Assembly: GCA_028023455.1 (NCBI GenBank)
Contig: JAQFVV010000350.1
Coordinates: forward strand, 622,001-686,000
DNA from: Epiperipatus broadwayi
Lineage: Eukaryota > Onychophora > Udeonychophora > Euonychophora > Peripatidae
Reading direction: 5' to 3'
DNA: 64,000 bases
This document shows positions 51,632-64,000 of the stretch, piece after piece. The stretch's first letter is position 1, and every line of letters begins with the position of its first letter. A program made the translations under genes and the position numbers. Under the pieces are notes generated by a model. The model did not search any database, was not told the origin of the DNA, and saw only the letters and a program-made list of their open reading frames with translations.

Positions 51632-52925
51632 AGAGATAGATAAATAGATAATTGTCTTTATTGTCAAATAAAAATTTGTGTAACACATTACTAAACATGG
51701 CTCAACATATACAAAAAAAAAATCAAAAACAAATCATTATCATTATCAAACCATTATCAATCCACTGCAGGATGGTCTCTCCAAGTTCAAACCATTTTCT
51801 TTGATCTTTCACCCCTGCACATTTTCTTATTTCATCCATCCATCTCGCATGTGGTCTCTTTCTGGGTCTTTTACAATCACTTGGAATCCAGTTTAAGATT
51901 TCAATTGTCCTTCTATTATCATCTCTTCTAGCAATATGTCCAGCCCAACTTCATTTCATTCTTTTAATTTTTTCAATGAAGCCAGTAACACCTATTTTTT
52001 CTTTTATCCATATATTGTATCTTCGATATCTTCTTGTTACTCCCGACATGCATTTCTCTATACTTCTTTGAGTGGTCTGATGTCTCTTTATTGCTCTTCT
52101 ATTAAGTGTCCAAATCTCTGATCCATAAGTAAGAACTGGTAAAACACATTTATTAAAAACTTCCTTTTCAAACACATAGGCATATTTCCTTTTAGTATCA
52201 AGTTATTTTTACCAAAAGCACTCCAACCAAGTTTAATTCCATGATTAATTTCATCCATTATGTTTCCACCTGTATTAATAATCTGACCAAGGTATTTGTA
52301 ACTGTTAACTTCTTTTAACTCATCATAATCAATCTTTATTTTCATATTTTGAGAAAATCCATTAAACATTCCTTTAGTCTTTTTAACATTTATCTGTAGT
52401 CCTACTTTCCTACTTTCATATGATAACTCCTGCAACATTTTCTGCAGATCTAAAGCATTATTTTCAAAAATAATTACATCATCTGCAAAATCTAAATGAT
52501 TTAAATAATTTCCATTTACTTCCACTCCTTTAGCTTCCCATTTTAATCCATAAAATACTTCTTGCAGCACTGCTGTAAAAGTTTTGGAGATATGGAATCA
52601 CTCTGTCTTACACCCTTCTCAGTGTTGAATTTCCTAGTATCATTATGTAATATAATTGTTGCTGTTGCATTTTTATAAATATTTTTAAAAATATATCAAT
52701 ATCCTGGATATATACCTTGATGATTCAATGCTTTAATCATTGAAGAAATGTTTATATAATCAAATGTCTTTTTCATAATCAACAAATCCAAAGCATAATG
52801 GCAATTCATATTCATTTGTCCTTTCTATAATTTCTCTCAATACCTGGATATGATCTACTGTACTAAAACAAGTTTTAAATCCAGCTTGTTTTCTTGGTTG
52901 ATGGAAATCCAATGTTCTCTGTAAT
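51632..52925 (-). pseudogene. RTE-clade LINE, 5'-truncated, best-preserved copy
   Basis: Read on the minus strand from 52,925: QAGFKTCFSTVDHIQVLREI and LCFGFVDYEK (RT motif A region) come first, then frame changes. The frame 52,570-52,088 carries LQEVFYGLKWEAKG, the catalytic LDFADDVIIF, VGLQINVKKTK and NSYKYLGQIIN. A further frame (52,175-51,951) carries LPVLTYGSEIWTL and NIWIKEKIGVTG. Downstream, AGHIARRDDNRRTIEI and RPHARWMDEIRKCAG mark the usual C-terminal domain. The 3' end has AATAAA followed by a TATC-rich tail near 51,632-51,660, as RTE elements end in short simple repeats. The endonuclease and N-terminal RT are missing. At least three frameshifts make it inactive. Confidence 0.88.
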
Positions 52926-55829
52926 AAGCAATATATAAGAACACAAAATATATAAATAGAAAATAAACAATATTAATAAAAAGAAATTATAATTTAGTCA
53001 TTTTCTTTGTGAATACAAACTTTTTAATAAAAATGCTTAACCTTCGTTTCAAAAGCTAACTGTCCTTAGATTTACCAAAGAGAGGAAGATTGTTGTTAAA
53101 TATCATTTTATTAATAATATAACTTTTAATAAACATATAGCTTTTATACCCGGAGTATATAAATTAGTTTGAGAACAAATATAATAATTATGAAAGTGAC
53201 TTCTTTGATAATTTAGAGCTAAAGTATACTAGATTATTTTTGTTATAAATTCTATTTGCTAGGCAAGACAAATGTAATTATCACAATCATTACTTCATGT
53301 TATACCATTTAGAAGTAATTTTAAGATAATGATTTATACAAAAGAATTTATAAAAATCATAACATTATCCCAAATATGCATTTTGAATCTCTTGAATAGC
53401 CAAACAATCAAAAATACTTAAATATAAATCATAGATTAAGTCATAGCAATTACACAAAAATAAATATATAGAAAGAAATTTAAATGCATCTAGCTTCTCC
53501 AATCTGACATAGGTTAACTTAATCTACTAGTATTATTTAAAAAAAAACTTATCTTGAAATCCAAGACTCAACCTAAGATTCTTCGAGAAAATATATCTGT
53601 TTTATACTTAAAGTCCATATTTTCTACTCTACCTAGGCCAAACTCTGGAATCATATAGAATAACAATATATTTAGATCCATACTAATTTATACAACATTT
53701 TTAGAAATTTCCATTATAGTTGCCAAATCATATTCAAACTTTTTAATATTCTATGAAATATAATTCACTGCAAAATCCAAATAAATCTGAATATCAGCAG
53801 TAAAATTACCAAAAAAAAAAATAAAAAAATTTAAACTAAATGAATAATCAGATGTACATATAATATATAAAACAGGTAAGATATAAGATAACAGCCTAGA
53901 TAAATACCCTGAGTTGTTAACAGTGCATCAGACAAAATATCGCCAATAAACACCATCTGTTTCCTATTTATAAAAAATAATTTTTAAAATTTAAGGATTT
54001 ATATACCAGACCAAAACATTTTAATTTTGATAAAAAAGTTCCCCAGAGAGCTTAAATATAAATAAATGAATAGATGCAGGAAATATTCAAAATATGCACA
54101 ACATGGAATATTTAAAAATTGTATGTAGTATTGATTTATAACCAAAGCACTATAGAAGTTTAAAATTAATGATTCTTAGTTAAATATTTTTTATAAAGAA
54201 GATCAAAGTCGGAAAGAAGATAGTTATAGATTTGTATGGAAAAGTGATTAATCTCAGGTAAAATGAGAATTTATAAGATTTATTCATTATGAGGTCTCAT
54301 ATTAAAATCTTACATTTTTTTAAAAGTATCACCAAAAAATTAATAATATTTTTTTTTACTATGATATCTACACATCAAATTTTTTTAAAGTTTATTGTTT
54401 CAATAAAAAATTTTGAAAAGTAATAAAGATTTTATTTTTATTAATATTAAGATTGTTTTTTTAATAAAAATTGTTTTTTTTTTGAGATTTCAACAAGATC
54501 AAGAAATAAAAATTATATGTGCTTGTATTAATTTAGTATTATTTTTTTATGTATTATGTAATTATACCTCTAAATGAAAATCAAATTTTATATATTTTAT
54601 TAAGTATAGTTTTTTAATTTTTTTATTTTTAATTAAAATATGAAAAATGTTAAACAACTATTGTTTGGAAGCTTAATCAAACAAATTTATAAAAAGCAAA
54701 ACAAATTAAATTATTTTAATTAAAAATACCATTACAGTGAGAGTTATATTGAGAGTTAATTTAAAAAAGATTTAAAATGTTATAATATAGCTGTTAATCT
54801 ATGTATGTTTACATTTTGAAAATGTTATTGGACCAAAGCCATGTGACAGCTAAAGAAATTTGTGATAGTTGACTGGTAGCAATATCTAAAATTTTATCAG
54901 CTATCCTATTACCATAAGTTTTACATTAAAATAGCATGGAAATAACATGCATATAATGAAAAAATAACCAGTTAAGCCTTGATAGTGAAGGCTAAGGATT
55001 AATAATTAGTTGTGCTAATAAATTATTAAATTTATATCTGAAAATAAGTAAGCTAAACTAAAAATTAAATGCTAAAAGCATCAAGACCAACATAGACTTC
55101 ATAACAAAAGATTTTCCTATTCAGATAAATGTGCCAACATTATATTTATAACAATAAATTTTATTTTAATCTAGCTTTATATTATTTAAATAAAAAATAT
55201 TAATGAGTAATATATATCAAAATTTTAATATTTTTTATATGGCCATAAAACAACAGCTGGGCAAATTTATAATATCCTGTGTATATGTTTTTGTCATTGC
55301 AACCATTACTATGTAATTATTTATTTAGTAAACAAACATGGATTGTCATCCACAGATATAAATAACCTAGTATGATGTGTATATTGTTTTTTTACATTTG
55401 AATTTAAGATTAAAAATCACCAAGAATTTTCTTGGTCACATGATATTTCTTACCTGAAATATCAATTGAATTTTCTTCAAGCTAGGGTGAATGTATATGT
55501 GAATGATTATTTCCTTCTTTTAAATAGATATTTACAAACATGGTAGACTAAACCAAATTATGGCCAATATGTCAAGAAAGCTATAAAGTTTCTAAGCAAG
55601 ATACTAAGAATCCATTGATTGTGGACCCAGGTTACCATTCAATGATGATCATTTATTTAAGTATTTACAATCCTAAATAATTTTCAATTGGAGGAAATGT
55701 GTATAAATTGAAGAATTATCTAATATCAAATGGAATATTGTGAAACTTTGTGAAGTTAGAGGAAAAGGTAAAAAGCAATTGATTTGATAAATGAATATGT
55801 ACTTTGCTATTAAGGCTCAAATATTGGAA
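52926..55829. other. A+T-rich DNA, nothing recognised
   Basis: No protein-like frame, tandem repeat or internal similarity was noticed over this stretch apart from A and T homopolymers (53,812-53,830 and 54,470-54,482). Confidence 0.5.
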
Positions 55830-58055
55830 ATGTAAGTAGAATGAGTTTCATTATAAATAAGAAGTAAAGAACATTGTGGAGAGTGATGTTATATCAGTTA
55901 GAGCAGCAAGACTAGTTATCCAAATTTATAGAAAATATTGAATGCAGATAATTCAGGGTTATGCCCAACAAATTATGATGATGTAGGTAATATTTTGATA
56001 AGACCAAAAAACATTTAAAAATTATCATGGGAGACATTAATGCTAAAATTTGCAAGTGGTTGAAAAATGAAAGTATCGTGGGTAAATGGTGTAGAAATGT
56101 GAGAGGCCACAGAATTGTGAAGTTTGCAGAAAATTGTACATGATTTCTTTCTTTGAAATAAAAAGCTAAATAGAAATAGACATGGAAGCATTCAGTTACA
56201 ACAAAATCAGATTACATTTTGATGAATAAAAATATGTATTTCAATATTATAATGTTCTTAATGGATTAAACATAGAAAGTGAACATTGATTAGTAAGATG
56301 TAAGATATGTGCTAATGCAAAAATTAGAAAGGCAAACTTTATTAAGAAAAACAGTGTTAACAGTTGAATTTCCAACCTTTAGATGAATAAAACATATACA
56401 ATTTTTAAAAAAAAAATTAAGATTTTGAAGATTGCTCAGACTTGAATAAAATCTATAAGGATAACTAATACAAATTGCAAGAAAGATAGCTGATATAAAG
56501 TCAGCAATATATCATTAAATTTTTTACTTGTACAAGACAATGATAAAAAAAAAGGAATATGAAAATATAGTTTTCTAAAATTTTACCAAAAAAAATTAAT
56601 AATGATATAAAAAAATAATTGTGAATTGGCAAGAAAAGCAATAGAAAAGAATAAGTTTCAAAAGTGTAATCTTGATATTGGAAAAAGGTTATTTTTGCAA
56701 AAAAAAAAAAAAAAATACAGTTAGTAAAAATAGTGATGATATCATGAAATATATAGTAGAGTTTTATTAAGAATTATATGATAATAAAAAACATAAAAAA
56801 GTATTTCCTACAATTTCTACATCTTCTAAATTCTCAAAGATTTTAAATGAAAAATAGGACATGCAATTAAATTTATGAAGAAAAAAAAAGTTCTAAAAAA
56901 TACAGAATTATGTTATATGTGAAAGAATGTTATATAATGGAGGAATAATATATATGCAGGAATATTATTTATGAACGAATATTATGTAGAAAGGAATGTT
57001 AGGTATGAGGAAGCTTTATTAACACTTTCTGTAAACCTTCCTCATAGCTAAAATTCCTTTCTATATAACACATCCATAAATAGCATTCCTACAACATAAC
57101 ATCCCTCCATATATAACATTCATTCATATATAATAAATTATAATTAATATATTAAAAGAAGCAGATGAAGAAAGAAAAAAATGGTTAGTCATGTTATGCA
57201 TGAAATACTTAAATAATAAATATCTGCCAAATAATAAAAAAATGCAATATTAATAATGATACTAAAGAAAGGTATAAAAGATATTAAAAAATTACAGACC
57301 TATCAATCATTCATCAGTTCTATACAAAATATTTACTAAGATTACTACAGATTATCTATAACAAACTTTTGATTTTAACCAACAAAAGAACTATTTAAAA
57401 GTGGTTTTAGTACAGTGAATCATATCTTAGTGTTGAGAGAAGTTATAAAAATGACTAATGAATATGAGTGGTCATTATATTTTGGATAAGTAGATTATGA
57501 AAAGGCTTTTGATTTTACAAGCATTTCTGTAGTAATTAAAAACACTGAATCATCAAAATATGGACCCAGGATATTGTCATATTTTGAAGAATATTTATCA
57601 AAATAAACAGTAATAATTATTTTACATGACGACACAACAAAGATCAAAATTGACAAGGTCATACTACAGGGTAAGTCCATATATTCAAAGCTTTTTATAG
57701 CAGTTTTGCAAGAAATATTTTGTGGATTAAAATAGGAAGTGAAATGAATAAAAGTAAATGAAGATTATTTAAGCCATCTAGATTTTGCAGGTATTGTAGT
57801 CTGTTTTTGCAAATAATGTGTCAGAGCTACAGGATTTATCAGAGGGAAGTAAAAAAAGTAGGACTAAAGGTAAATAAAGAAAATAATAAGTGATAATTGT
57901 GAATTAGAAGTTAATAACTATAAATACATTACTAATACAAGTAGAAGCATAATGAATGGAATTAAGTGCTTTTTGAAGAAATAATATATAAAAAAATACC
58001 TATGTGTAAATTTAAAAAATATTTGCTGTTTAACAATATTAAGCTTTCAGTTATA
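55830..58055 (+). pseudogene. RTE-clade LINE remnant with endonuclease and RT, heavily decayed
   Basis: Fragments occur in the expected order. The apurinic endonuclease domain shows FIINKK, LVIQIYRKY, IIMGDINAKI (about 56,020-56,050), RNVRGHRIVKFAENCT (about 56,095-56,140) and KSDYILMNKNMYF. A Lys-rich linker follows. The RT domain (57,280-57,990) shows SGFSTVNHILVLREVIKMTNEYE, read here as short blocks, then VDYEKAFD (near 57,490-57,515), LQEIFCGLK, HLDFAGIVV (the catalytic ADD is lost: FAG in place of FADD) and VNNYKYI. The element breaks off near 58,055. Stops and frameshifts occur throughout. It is interrupted by a foldback insertion at 56,910-57,138. Confidence 0.8.
56910..57138. mobile_element. 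Foldback (MITE-like) insertion inside the RTE remnant
   Basis: Arms of about 100 bp (56,910-57,013 and 57,036-57,138) are inverted copies. TTCCTCATAGCTAAAATTCC on the right corresponds to GGAATGTTAGGTATGAGGAA on the left, and both outer ends read TGTTATATR.. outward. Arms are diverged, so it is not young. The loop is about 22 bp. It is non-coding. Confidence 0.65.
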
Positions 58056-58669
58056 ATAATAAATAAGGTTGTATGATCATTAAGTATAAAATTATTTAGT
58101 ATATATTTTTTAAAAGTTTTAAAACAACTAAAATAGGTCTTTGTTCTGCTAAATCTAAAATAAATAACTTCATAAGTATTGAATTAGTTCTACAAATGTA
58201 ATATACTATAATATATTCTACTACTTTCAAATAAACAATAAATGGTAATAATCCCTTTTGCTGTATGTCATTGATTCATATATATGGCTTAAATGATAAG
58301 GCATCTATATATGCAATTACATCAGTATTGATAAGAAGGATTACTTCAGTTATAAGCAAATAGATAGGGCAGTCACAGAGTATATAAAAGTAATATTTTC
58401 ACTTAAACAAATTCACATAAAAGCAGTAAAAACATGCTATTCATTAATTAAATATAAGTTGATATTTAAATAGAAATTATAAATACAACGTAGTTTATCA
58501 ATTTTCATTCATGACCACATGAAAGAAATATTAATGTGTACAATCAACAACATTTGTTTCATTATTATAGACAAACTTGAGAAAACTTGAAATATATTCT
58601 TTTAAAAATAGATATATTAAATAAAAATTGAAATACCAGGCACTCTTATATCTGGAGCCCAATAGTAAA
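58056..58669. other. A+T-rich DNA, nothing recognised
   Basis: No frames or repeats supported. Confidence 0.5.
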
Positions 58670-58828
58670 TATAGAGAATTTGAATTTAGACTTTCAAGCC
58701 ACTTCAATCATCCACACTATCTCATACTACTGATACACATAACCATACACATGCAGAAAAGATAAATAATCACCAATATACATATTTCATGTTAAACCAG
58801 CACATCAGTTGGTCTGGATTATCATCTC

Positions 58829-58921
<93 letters not shown>

Positions 58922-59050
58922 CAGTGCTCAGTTTATATCAAGGTATAACAATATCAATATTGGTATCACCATGAGATTTGGTAATTCTATCATCAGATTT
59001 TAGATGGATGATTGAAGTGGCTTAAAAGTCTGAGTTCAAATCCCCTATAT
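58670..59050. mobile_element. 381-bp TIR element containing an expanded (TA)n
   Basis: Inverted arms of about 44 bp lie at 58,670-58,713 and 59,004-59,050. GACTTTCAAGCCACTTCAAT on the left corresponds to ATTGAAGTGGCTTAAAAGTC on the right. The interior shares about 100 bp with 32,045-32,190 and includes a TA microsatellite of about 87 bp (58,831-58,917). The right end reads GAGTTCAAATCCCC, resembling a polymerase III B box and the right end of family II. The IYIY-repeat frames over the TA tract are artefacts. Confidence 0.75.
58831..58917. repeat. (TA)n microsatellite, about 43 units
   Basis: Pure TA tract inside the TIR element. The related copy near 32,170 has only ACACATATATG at the equivalent place, so the tract expanded after insertion. 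Confidence 0.95.
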
Positions 59051-61100
59051 TTATATATTAAATAAACATAATATAGACAAATTATTATTATTATTACTAG
59101 TTTTAAAAATATTGTTCTAGTATCAAAAATAAAATGAGTTCATAAGTTGATCATAGTTTTTTTCTTTTTTTTAACTACTTGAACAAATTAACAGATGATG
59201 ACAAATATTTTTAGAAGACCATTAACAAGTATATGCTAAGTAGATGAAGTTATTTGTTTATTATTTATATTATTTGTTATTCACTGTAAATCTAGTAATG
59301 ATGACATGAATCCATTAATAAATTATTCTCAAAAAACTTTTAAAAGAAAGTTTAATAATGATTACTATTTTTTAAGAGGTCCATTTAAAAGTAATTAGCT
59401 AATATTGACTTTCTTGAAATTAGAAGTTTTTGTGGATAATTCTTTTTTGCCAAATGTAATGACAAGAAATGCATCATGAAAACTAATCTAAGAATAACCT
59501 TTTTATTTTTCCATGATCATTTGTTATCTATACCATTAGAGTTAATAATAAGGAATAAGAATAAAAAATGTCATTTTGAAAAATCCCAGCATATATCCAT
59601 AAACTTCTGTTTATACCAATATTAAGGTCATGAGGTAATTAATCATCATGGTATTTTTGAATGTCTTTTTAACTTCACATTCCAATGTTTGATTATCCTT
59701 GGTACTTGTTCAAAAGACCTACATGCTCACATCTAATCTTGTTTTAGAATGTGCCTTTTAAAGCATATTATAAAATTAAATCAAATAAAAAAAAATTATT
59801 TAAATAAAATATTACATAGAATATTTACAATGAAATAATCATTTTTCAAATAAATCAATACATTTTATATTCATTTAAATAATTCATTTTTTATTTTTTA
59901 TTAAATAATATCATTTTATGATCTTTTTAAAGATAAAATAAATAAGGTTTTAAATAATAAAATTTTAAATTTTAAGATAGAAAAGAATATGTATGCACAC
60001 AGACATCTTCATTATTAAATACTAAATTTATCACGGTTTTAAATGTATTTTTCTAATGTAAGACTATTTATATAAATTTTCATATTTATATGTTTAAGAT
60101 CTATTTAAAGTGAATAAATATATATGCCTAGAAAATATAAAAGCATAAAATATACAAATTTAAGCTAATATATGTTTTAAAGAAAAATAAATAATACTTA
60201 GAATCACTTAACCATGAATAAAAATTGGTATAGTATATCTTTAAAATTCCAAACACTATTATAATATGAGGATATAACATAGATTCAATAATCAATTACC
60301 ATAAGGTAAGAATTTTATTTATATTGTAACTTTGTAGCCTGGAGATTGTCAATTAGTAGTAATTGATAGTTTCTTAGCAACATCAAAAGCTAAAACATTA
60401 TCTCTGTTTACATGGATATAATCTCATTTCTATTCTTTATTACAATAACAATAATGTATGGAAATATTTAATTCAACATATATATTATATTTATTTTCAT
60501 TTTTGTTTGTATTTGTAACAAATTAGCAAAATATTTTTAACAGCTGACACCTGGAAAAGCTTTTTACTTACTTTTTCTAAGCAAAATTTCAGTGGCTAGT
60601 TGTGTTGCCCTATTTAAATTTGATTTTAAATATTCCATTTACAATCATGTCATTAATAATAAAGAAAATAGTATTCAACTTTCAAGTAAATGAAATATTT
60701 AAAATCTAATTTAAATAATTATAAAAATTATTTCTCAATAAATTGAACAGCTCCCCTAGCCAATCAGTGAGAGATATGATTCTGGTGAACCATGCTGAAA
60801 GCACACTCAGCTGTATCTAAAAGGTAAATAATTAGAAAACTTTTTCAGATGTTGGACATTAAAAATGTTTCACAAATTTATATATATATAATTAACAATC
60901 ACTTGTGGACATATGACTATATCGTTAATACATCTTTTTCTTTGTTCATCTTATGATTTGTCAATAATCACTATCATTACTGCCAGTATATTATTTAATT
61001 ATATTTACTATTAATGATCATTACATAAAGTATATATATTTATTATTCTTTATCATCAAAGTATGTTTTTCTATTATATATATATATATATATATATAGT

Positions 61101-61136
<36 letters not shown>

Positions 61137-63508
61137 ACTCAAACAAATTTATTTAACACAGATCAGATATGATAAAGCCATGGTCGAGTGATCTTATTTA
61201 ATTATGCCCTACAAATTGTGGTATCATTTGTAACAATACATATGTGTATACAAATCTGTTATTGTCCCAATGATTTGGATGGTGCTTGTAACAGGTCAAA
61301 ATCATGCAACAGGAAATAATAACTCTAACATAGCCTGAATAGAATATAGTCCAATCATTTGTCACCCTATATAACAGAATGAAAATGATCCCTGAAGTTG
61401 AACATTTGTAATTGAATAAAATATAAATCAAAGAAAAATAATACTGATTTTATAATGCCATGTGAATAATAACATTATTCATAACAGAATAAATATAATA
61501 TAATAAGCTAATGGATGTTAATCAATAAATAATCATTCAGTATTTAAAACAATCCTTTATCTAATTACATATGTGATTGTTTATTCTACTAAAACAAAAC
61601 AATGATAATATTCTTTATTATAGCATCATGAGTTCAAATAGCATTTTGAATAAATAGAAAGCAAATTAAATCATTGTTTCAAATACCCCAAATATAAACT
61701 TTACTTAAAATAAAATAATGCAATTAATTTATATATCATTGTCTCAAAATTATGATATATGCTTAAGATAGATTTCACTTATAATTGAATGAAACTAATA
61801 ATAAGTCATTAAACAACTAAGTTCTAATATACCAGACTTATCAAATATTGCTTATAATAATATAAACCTATATCAAATTTTAATGATGTTCATATCTAAA
61901 TAAAATAATTCATAAATTATTGAAATAACAGTGTTTGTATGTCTTATAAGTTTACAATATTCATATCATCTTAATTTTAAATCCTAGTTTAATAAAATGA
62001 TAAATAATGTTAACTCAGCCATGCTCATATTAATTTACTATTACTAACCACACAATTTACAACAAGATAAAATACTTAAAAATAATTTAATATCAATAAA
62101 CCTATTAGATAATCTCCAATCCATATTACCCAGTTATACCAGTATATAAAAGAAACAGTAAATTTCTATTGGCTATTTACTTAAGTGCAATCAACTAATC
62201 ATATTAATTTATTTTAAATTTCCTATAACTAAATCATTAAAACTATGTATTATGACAGTCAAAACATATAGAAGAATTATTAGCATTTATTATCAAATAA
62301 AAATAATAAAATTTAATATTTAATTGGATTCATGGACCATATCAATTAAATTTAAATATAATTAAAGCAAATAATTCTGATTTATAATAGAACTTAATAT
62401 ACTATTATCAGCCTTATAAATGAATACGATTAAGGTCTTATTGACCAACGATGAACTCAATACACTATTCATCCAATTATTAATAATTTAGATAAAACAA
62501 ATATTTGATTATGATTATCATATAAAGTTTATATCTAGTTAGATAATAACTAAAGAATTCAGTACAAAAAATATAACTACTCACTCATCCTGGGAATTGA
62601 TTTATTGATTATGTGATATAGATATTTCTAATAAATTTTACAATATAGTTAGTTTATCTTGTCTCACTTGAATGTTATTGATCAATGAATTGTTATTTAC
62701 AAGTGAACAATAATTAGACAAGTTTATTTGTTTTAAGATAAATTAAAATTTATTCATAAATGAATGTCAATTTTATAATAATTATATATGATGAATAGAC
62801 CATAAACACTTGATATGTACATATGCTATCTAATTAAATGTACAATAAGTCATCAGTTGACATTAATTTCATATTTAAACATGTGATTTCCTATCAATCT
62901 CTAATAATTTAATACCAAATGTGAAACACCTATATCTACATGACACATAGGCTGTGGGATGTTCATACTTTCCAAGATACAAGAGAATTTGATATATTTA
63001 TCTATACTTTATATATATTTAATTAAAAAATACATATACAAAGATGAATCTAGTTATTTGTTAATAAAAAAATTAAGAGAACAAAAGAAAGTGAATACCT
63101 ATTTCAATAAAATCTTTTTTGAACTTTTAATGTAAGTGATATACCTGAAGTTAATTTAAAATCTATAAATAAAAAATGAATCTTTTTTAAACATTAAAAT
63201 AATTACTATAACACAAGGTATAAATTTAAACTTAGGAAAACATAACACTCATATTTTGGTATGTCAACAGATTACTATTTAACTTAAAATTATATATTAA
63301 TAAAGACTATAAATTTAAAAGTAGAGAGCCAAAAATATCAATAACAATGGTAAACAGAAAAAACAATCATAATGAGTCTTTAAATACTATATTTCCAAAA
63401 TGGCATCACAGGTTTGATGTCTATTTCAAACTACAAACTCTTGTTTCAGAGAAGATATATTCATGAATATGTTTAAATCCAAAGTACATTTTATCAATTC
63501 TGATGTTT
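59051..63508. other. A+T-rich DNA with a palindromic TA block
   Basis: No gene recognised. At 61,076-61,135 two TA tracts are separated by TAGTTATTA, and the second ends ATAATAACT, so GTTATTATAT...ATATAATAAC can form a long hairpin or cruciform. 61,440-62,900 is extremely A+T-rich and non-repetitive. The frame 61,198-61,431 is not protein-like. Confidence 0.5.
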
Positions 63509-63531
63509 TATATATATATATATATATATAT
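63509..63531. repeat. (TA)n microsatellite preceding a TGTAACGGTC terminus
   Basis: About 11 TA units, then TTTAC, then TGTAACGGTC at 63,536. Confidence 0.9.
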
Positions 63532-63535
63532 TTAC

Positions 63536-64000
63536 TGTAACGGTCACTGCCTGCGTCTCTAAATGCATTGAGCATGACATGCGTTTTCTAACATAGAGCA
63601 GCAATTAAGAAATATTCAAAGGCATCCAAAATATACATTACTATAATCATACCTGTGAAAGGTTCATTTACTGCAACCTTTGTGCACCACCTTAAGAAAG
63701 AGATTGCTCCCCTCCCCAAGGGATATGATCATGTAATTAATAAAGAGTTATATTCTCTTATATTTTCTTTTATATATATATATAATCAATAGAAAAGTGA
63801 ATGCCTAACGAATGATTCCCAATCCCGGTAAGTTTAATTCCTGACTAGCTCAATCAACTCATGATCTCGGGATGGTGGTTTGTTGCTTCATTAACAGAAA
63901 AGGTCAAACAATAATATCATTATCAAATACACAGCATAATGCTATACTTTAAAATTAGATATTAAATTTATTAAGCCCTCTATGATTATATAAATATTTA
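63536..64000. repeat. Probable repeat element, left end only (runs off the window)
   Basis: Begins TGTAACGGTCACTGCCTGCG beside a TA tract, as the other putative element ends do, and is less A+T-rich than the DNA to its left. It matches none of the other copies internally. The rest lies outside the window. Confidence 0.4.

Noticed and set aside
63790-63875. Minus-strand sequence with A-box-like GAGCTAGTCAGG, suspected tRNA or SINE
   Set aside because: No cloverleaf can be drawn by eye and the B box does not fit.

Overview
The window looks like nuclear DNA of a repeat-rich, strongly A+T-rich invertebrate animal. By eye about three quarters of the bases are A or T. There are no operons and no long open frames. 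TA, TAA and CAA microsatellites are abundant, and the recognisable coding remains are animal-type retroelements: one Penelope-like element and RTE-clade LINEs. The lineage cannot be fixed from this sequence. I see no intact host gene and no convincing tRNA or rRNA gene.

Layout. 1-4,640 is unique A+T-rich DNA with T>A and G>C on the + strand. 4,835-15,700 is a nested nest of repeats. A copy of a roughly 1-kb repeat (here 'family II') on the minus strand has been hit twice: by an 872-bp terminal-inverted-repeat transposon (5,078-5,949), and by a 9.05-kb unit (about 6,181-15,229). That unit has two 3.0-kb direct repeats flanking a 3-kb core with a broken, unrecognised protein-coding region on the minus strand. 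Family II recurs at 16.2-17.06 kb and 25.87-26.84 kb. A third, solo copy of the 3-kb repeat lies at 22,030-25,015 between TA microsatellites, and a possible fourth at 32,708-35,710. Local tandem repeats occur at 20.8-21.7, 27.5-28.7 and 32.86-33.4 kb.

36,589-38,338 is the most interesting block. It is an array of 414-bp monomers, three direct and about one and a third inverted. Each monomer carries a motif with every element of a type I hammerhead self-cleaving ribozyme: CTGANGA, helix II, GAAA, helix III, an ATC cleavage triplet and helix I. This is the architecture of a metazoan retrozyme, a small non-autonomous retroelement copied through ribozyme-processed circular RNA.

42,929-44,810 is a dead, 5'-truncated Penelope-like element (RT with YVDD, then a GIY-YIG endonuclease). 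It has its own hammerhead-type motif at the 3' end and a perfect 29-bp inverted copy of its 3' terminus at its 5' end. Such elements are the proposed mobilisers of retrozymes, so both halves of that relationship lie within about 8 kb. Four RTE-clade LINE remnants of differing decay follow (45.9-46.6, 48.1-48.9, 51.6-52.9 and 55.8-58.1 kb), with small foldback elements nested in or near them. The rest is A+T-rich DNA in which I see no gene.

A theme across the window is that unrelated repeats start or end directly at (TA)n tracts with a similar terminal motif, TGTAAYGGTC or its reverse. This suggests a shared preference for TA microsatellites as insertion sites.
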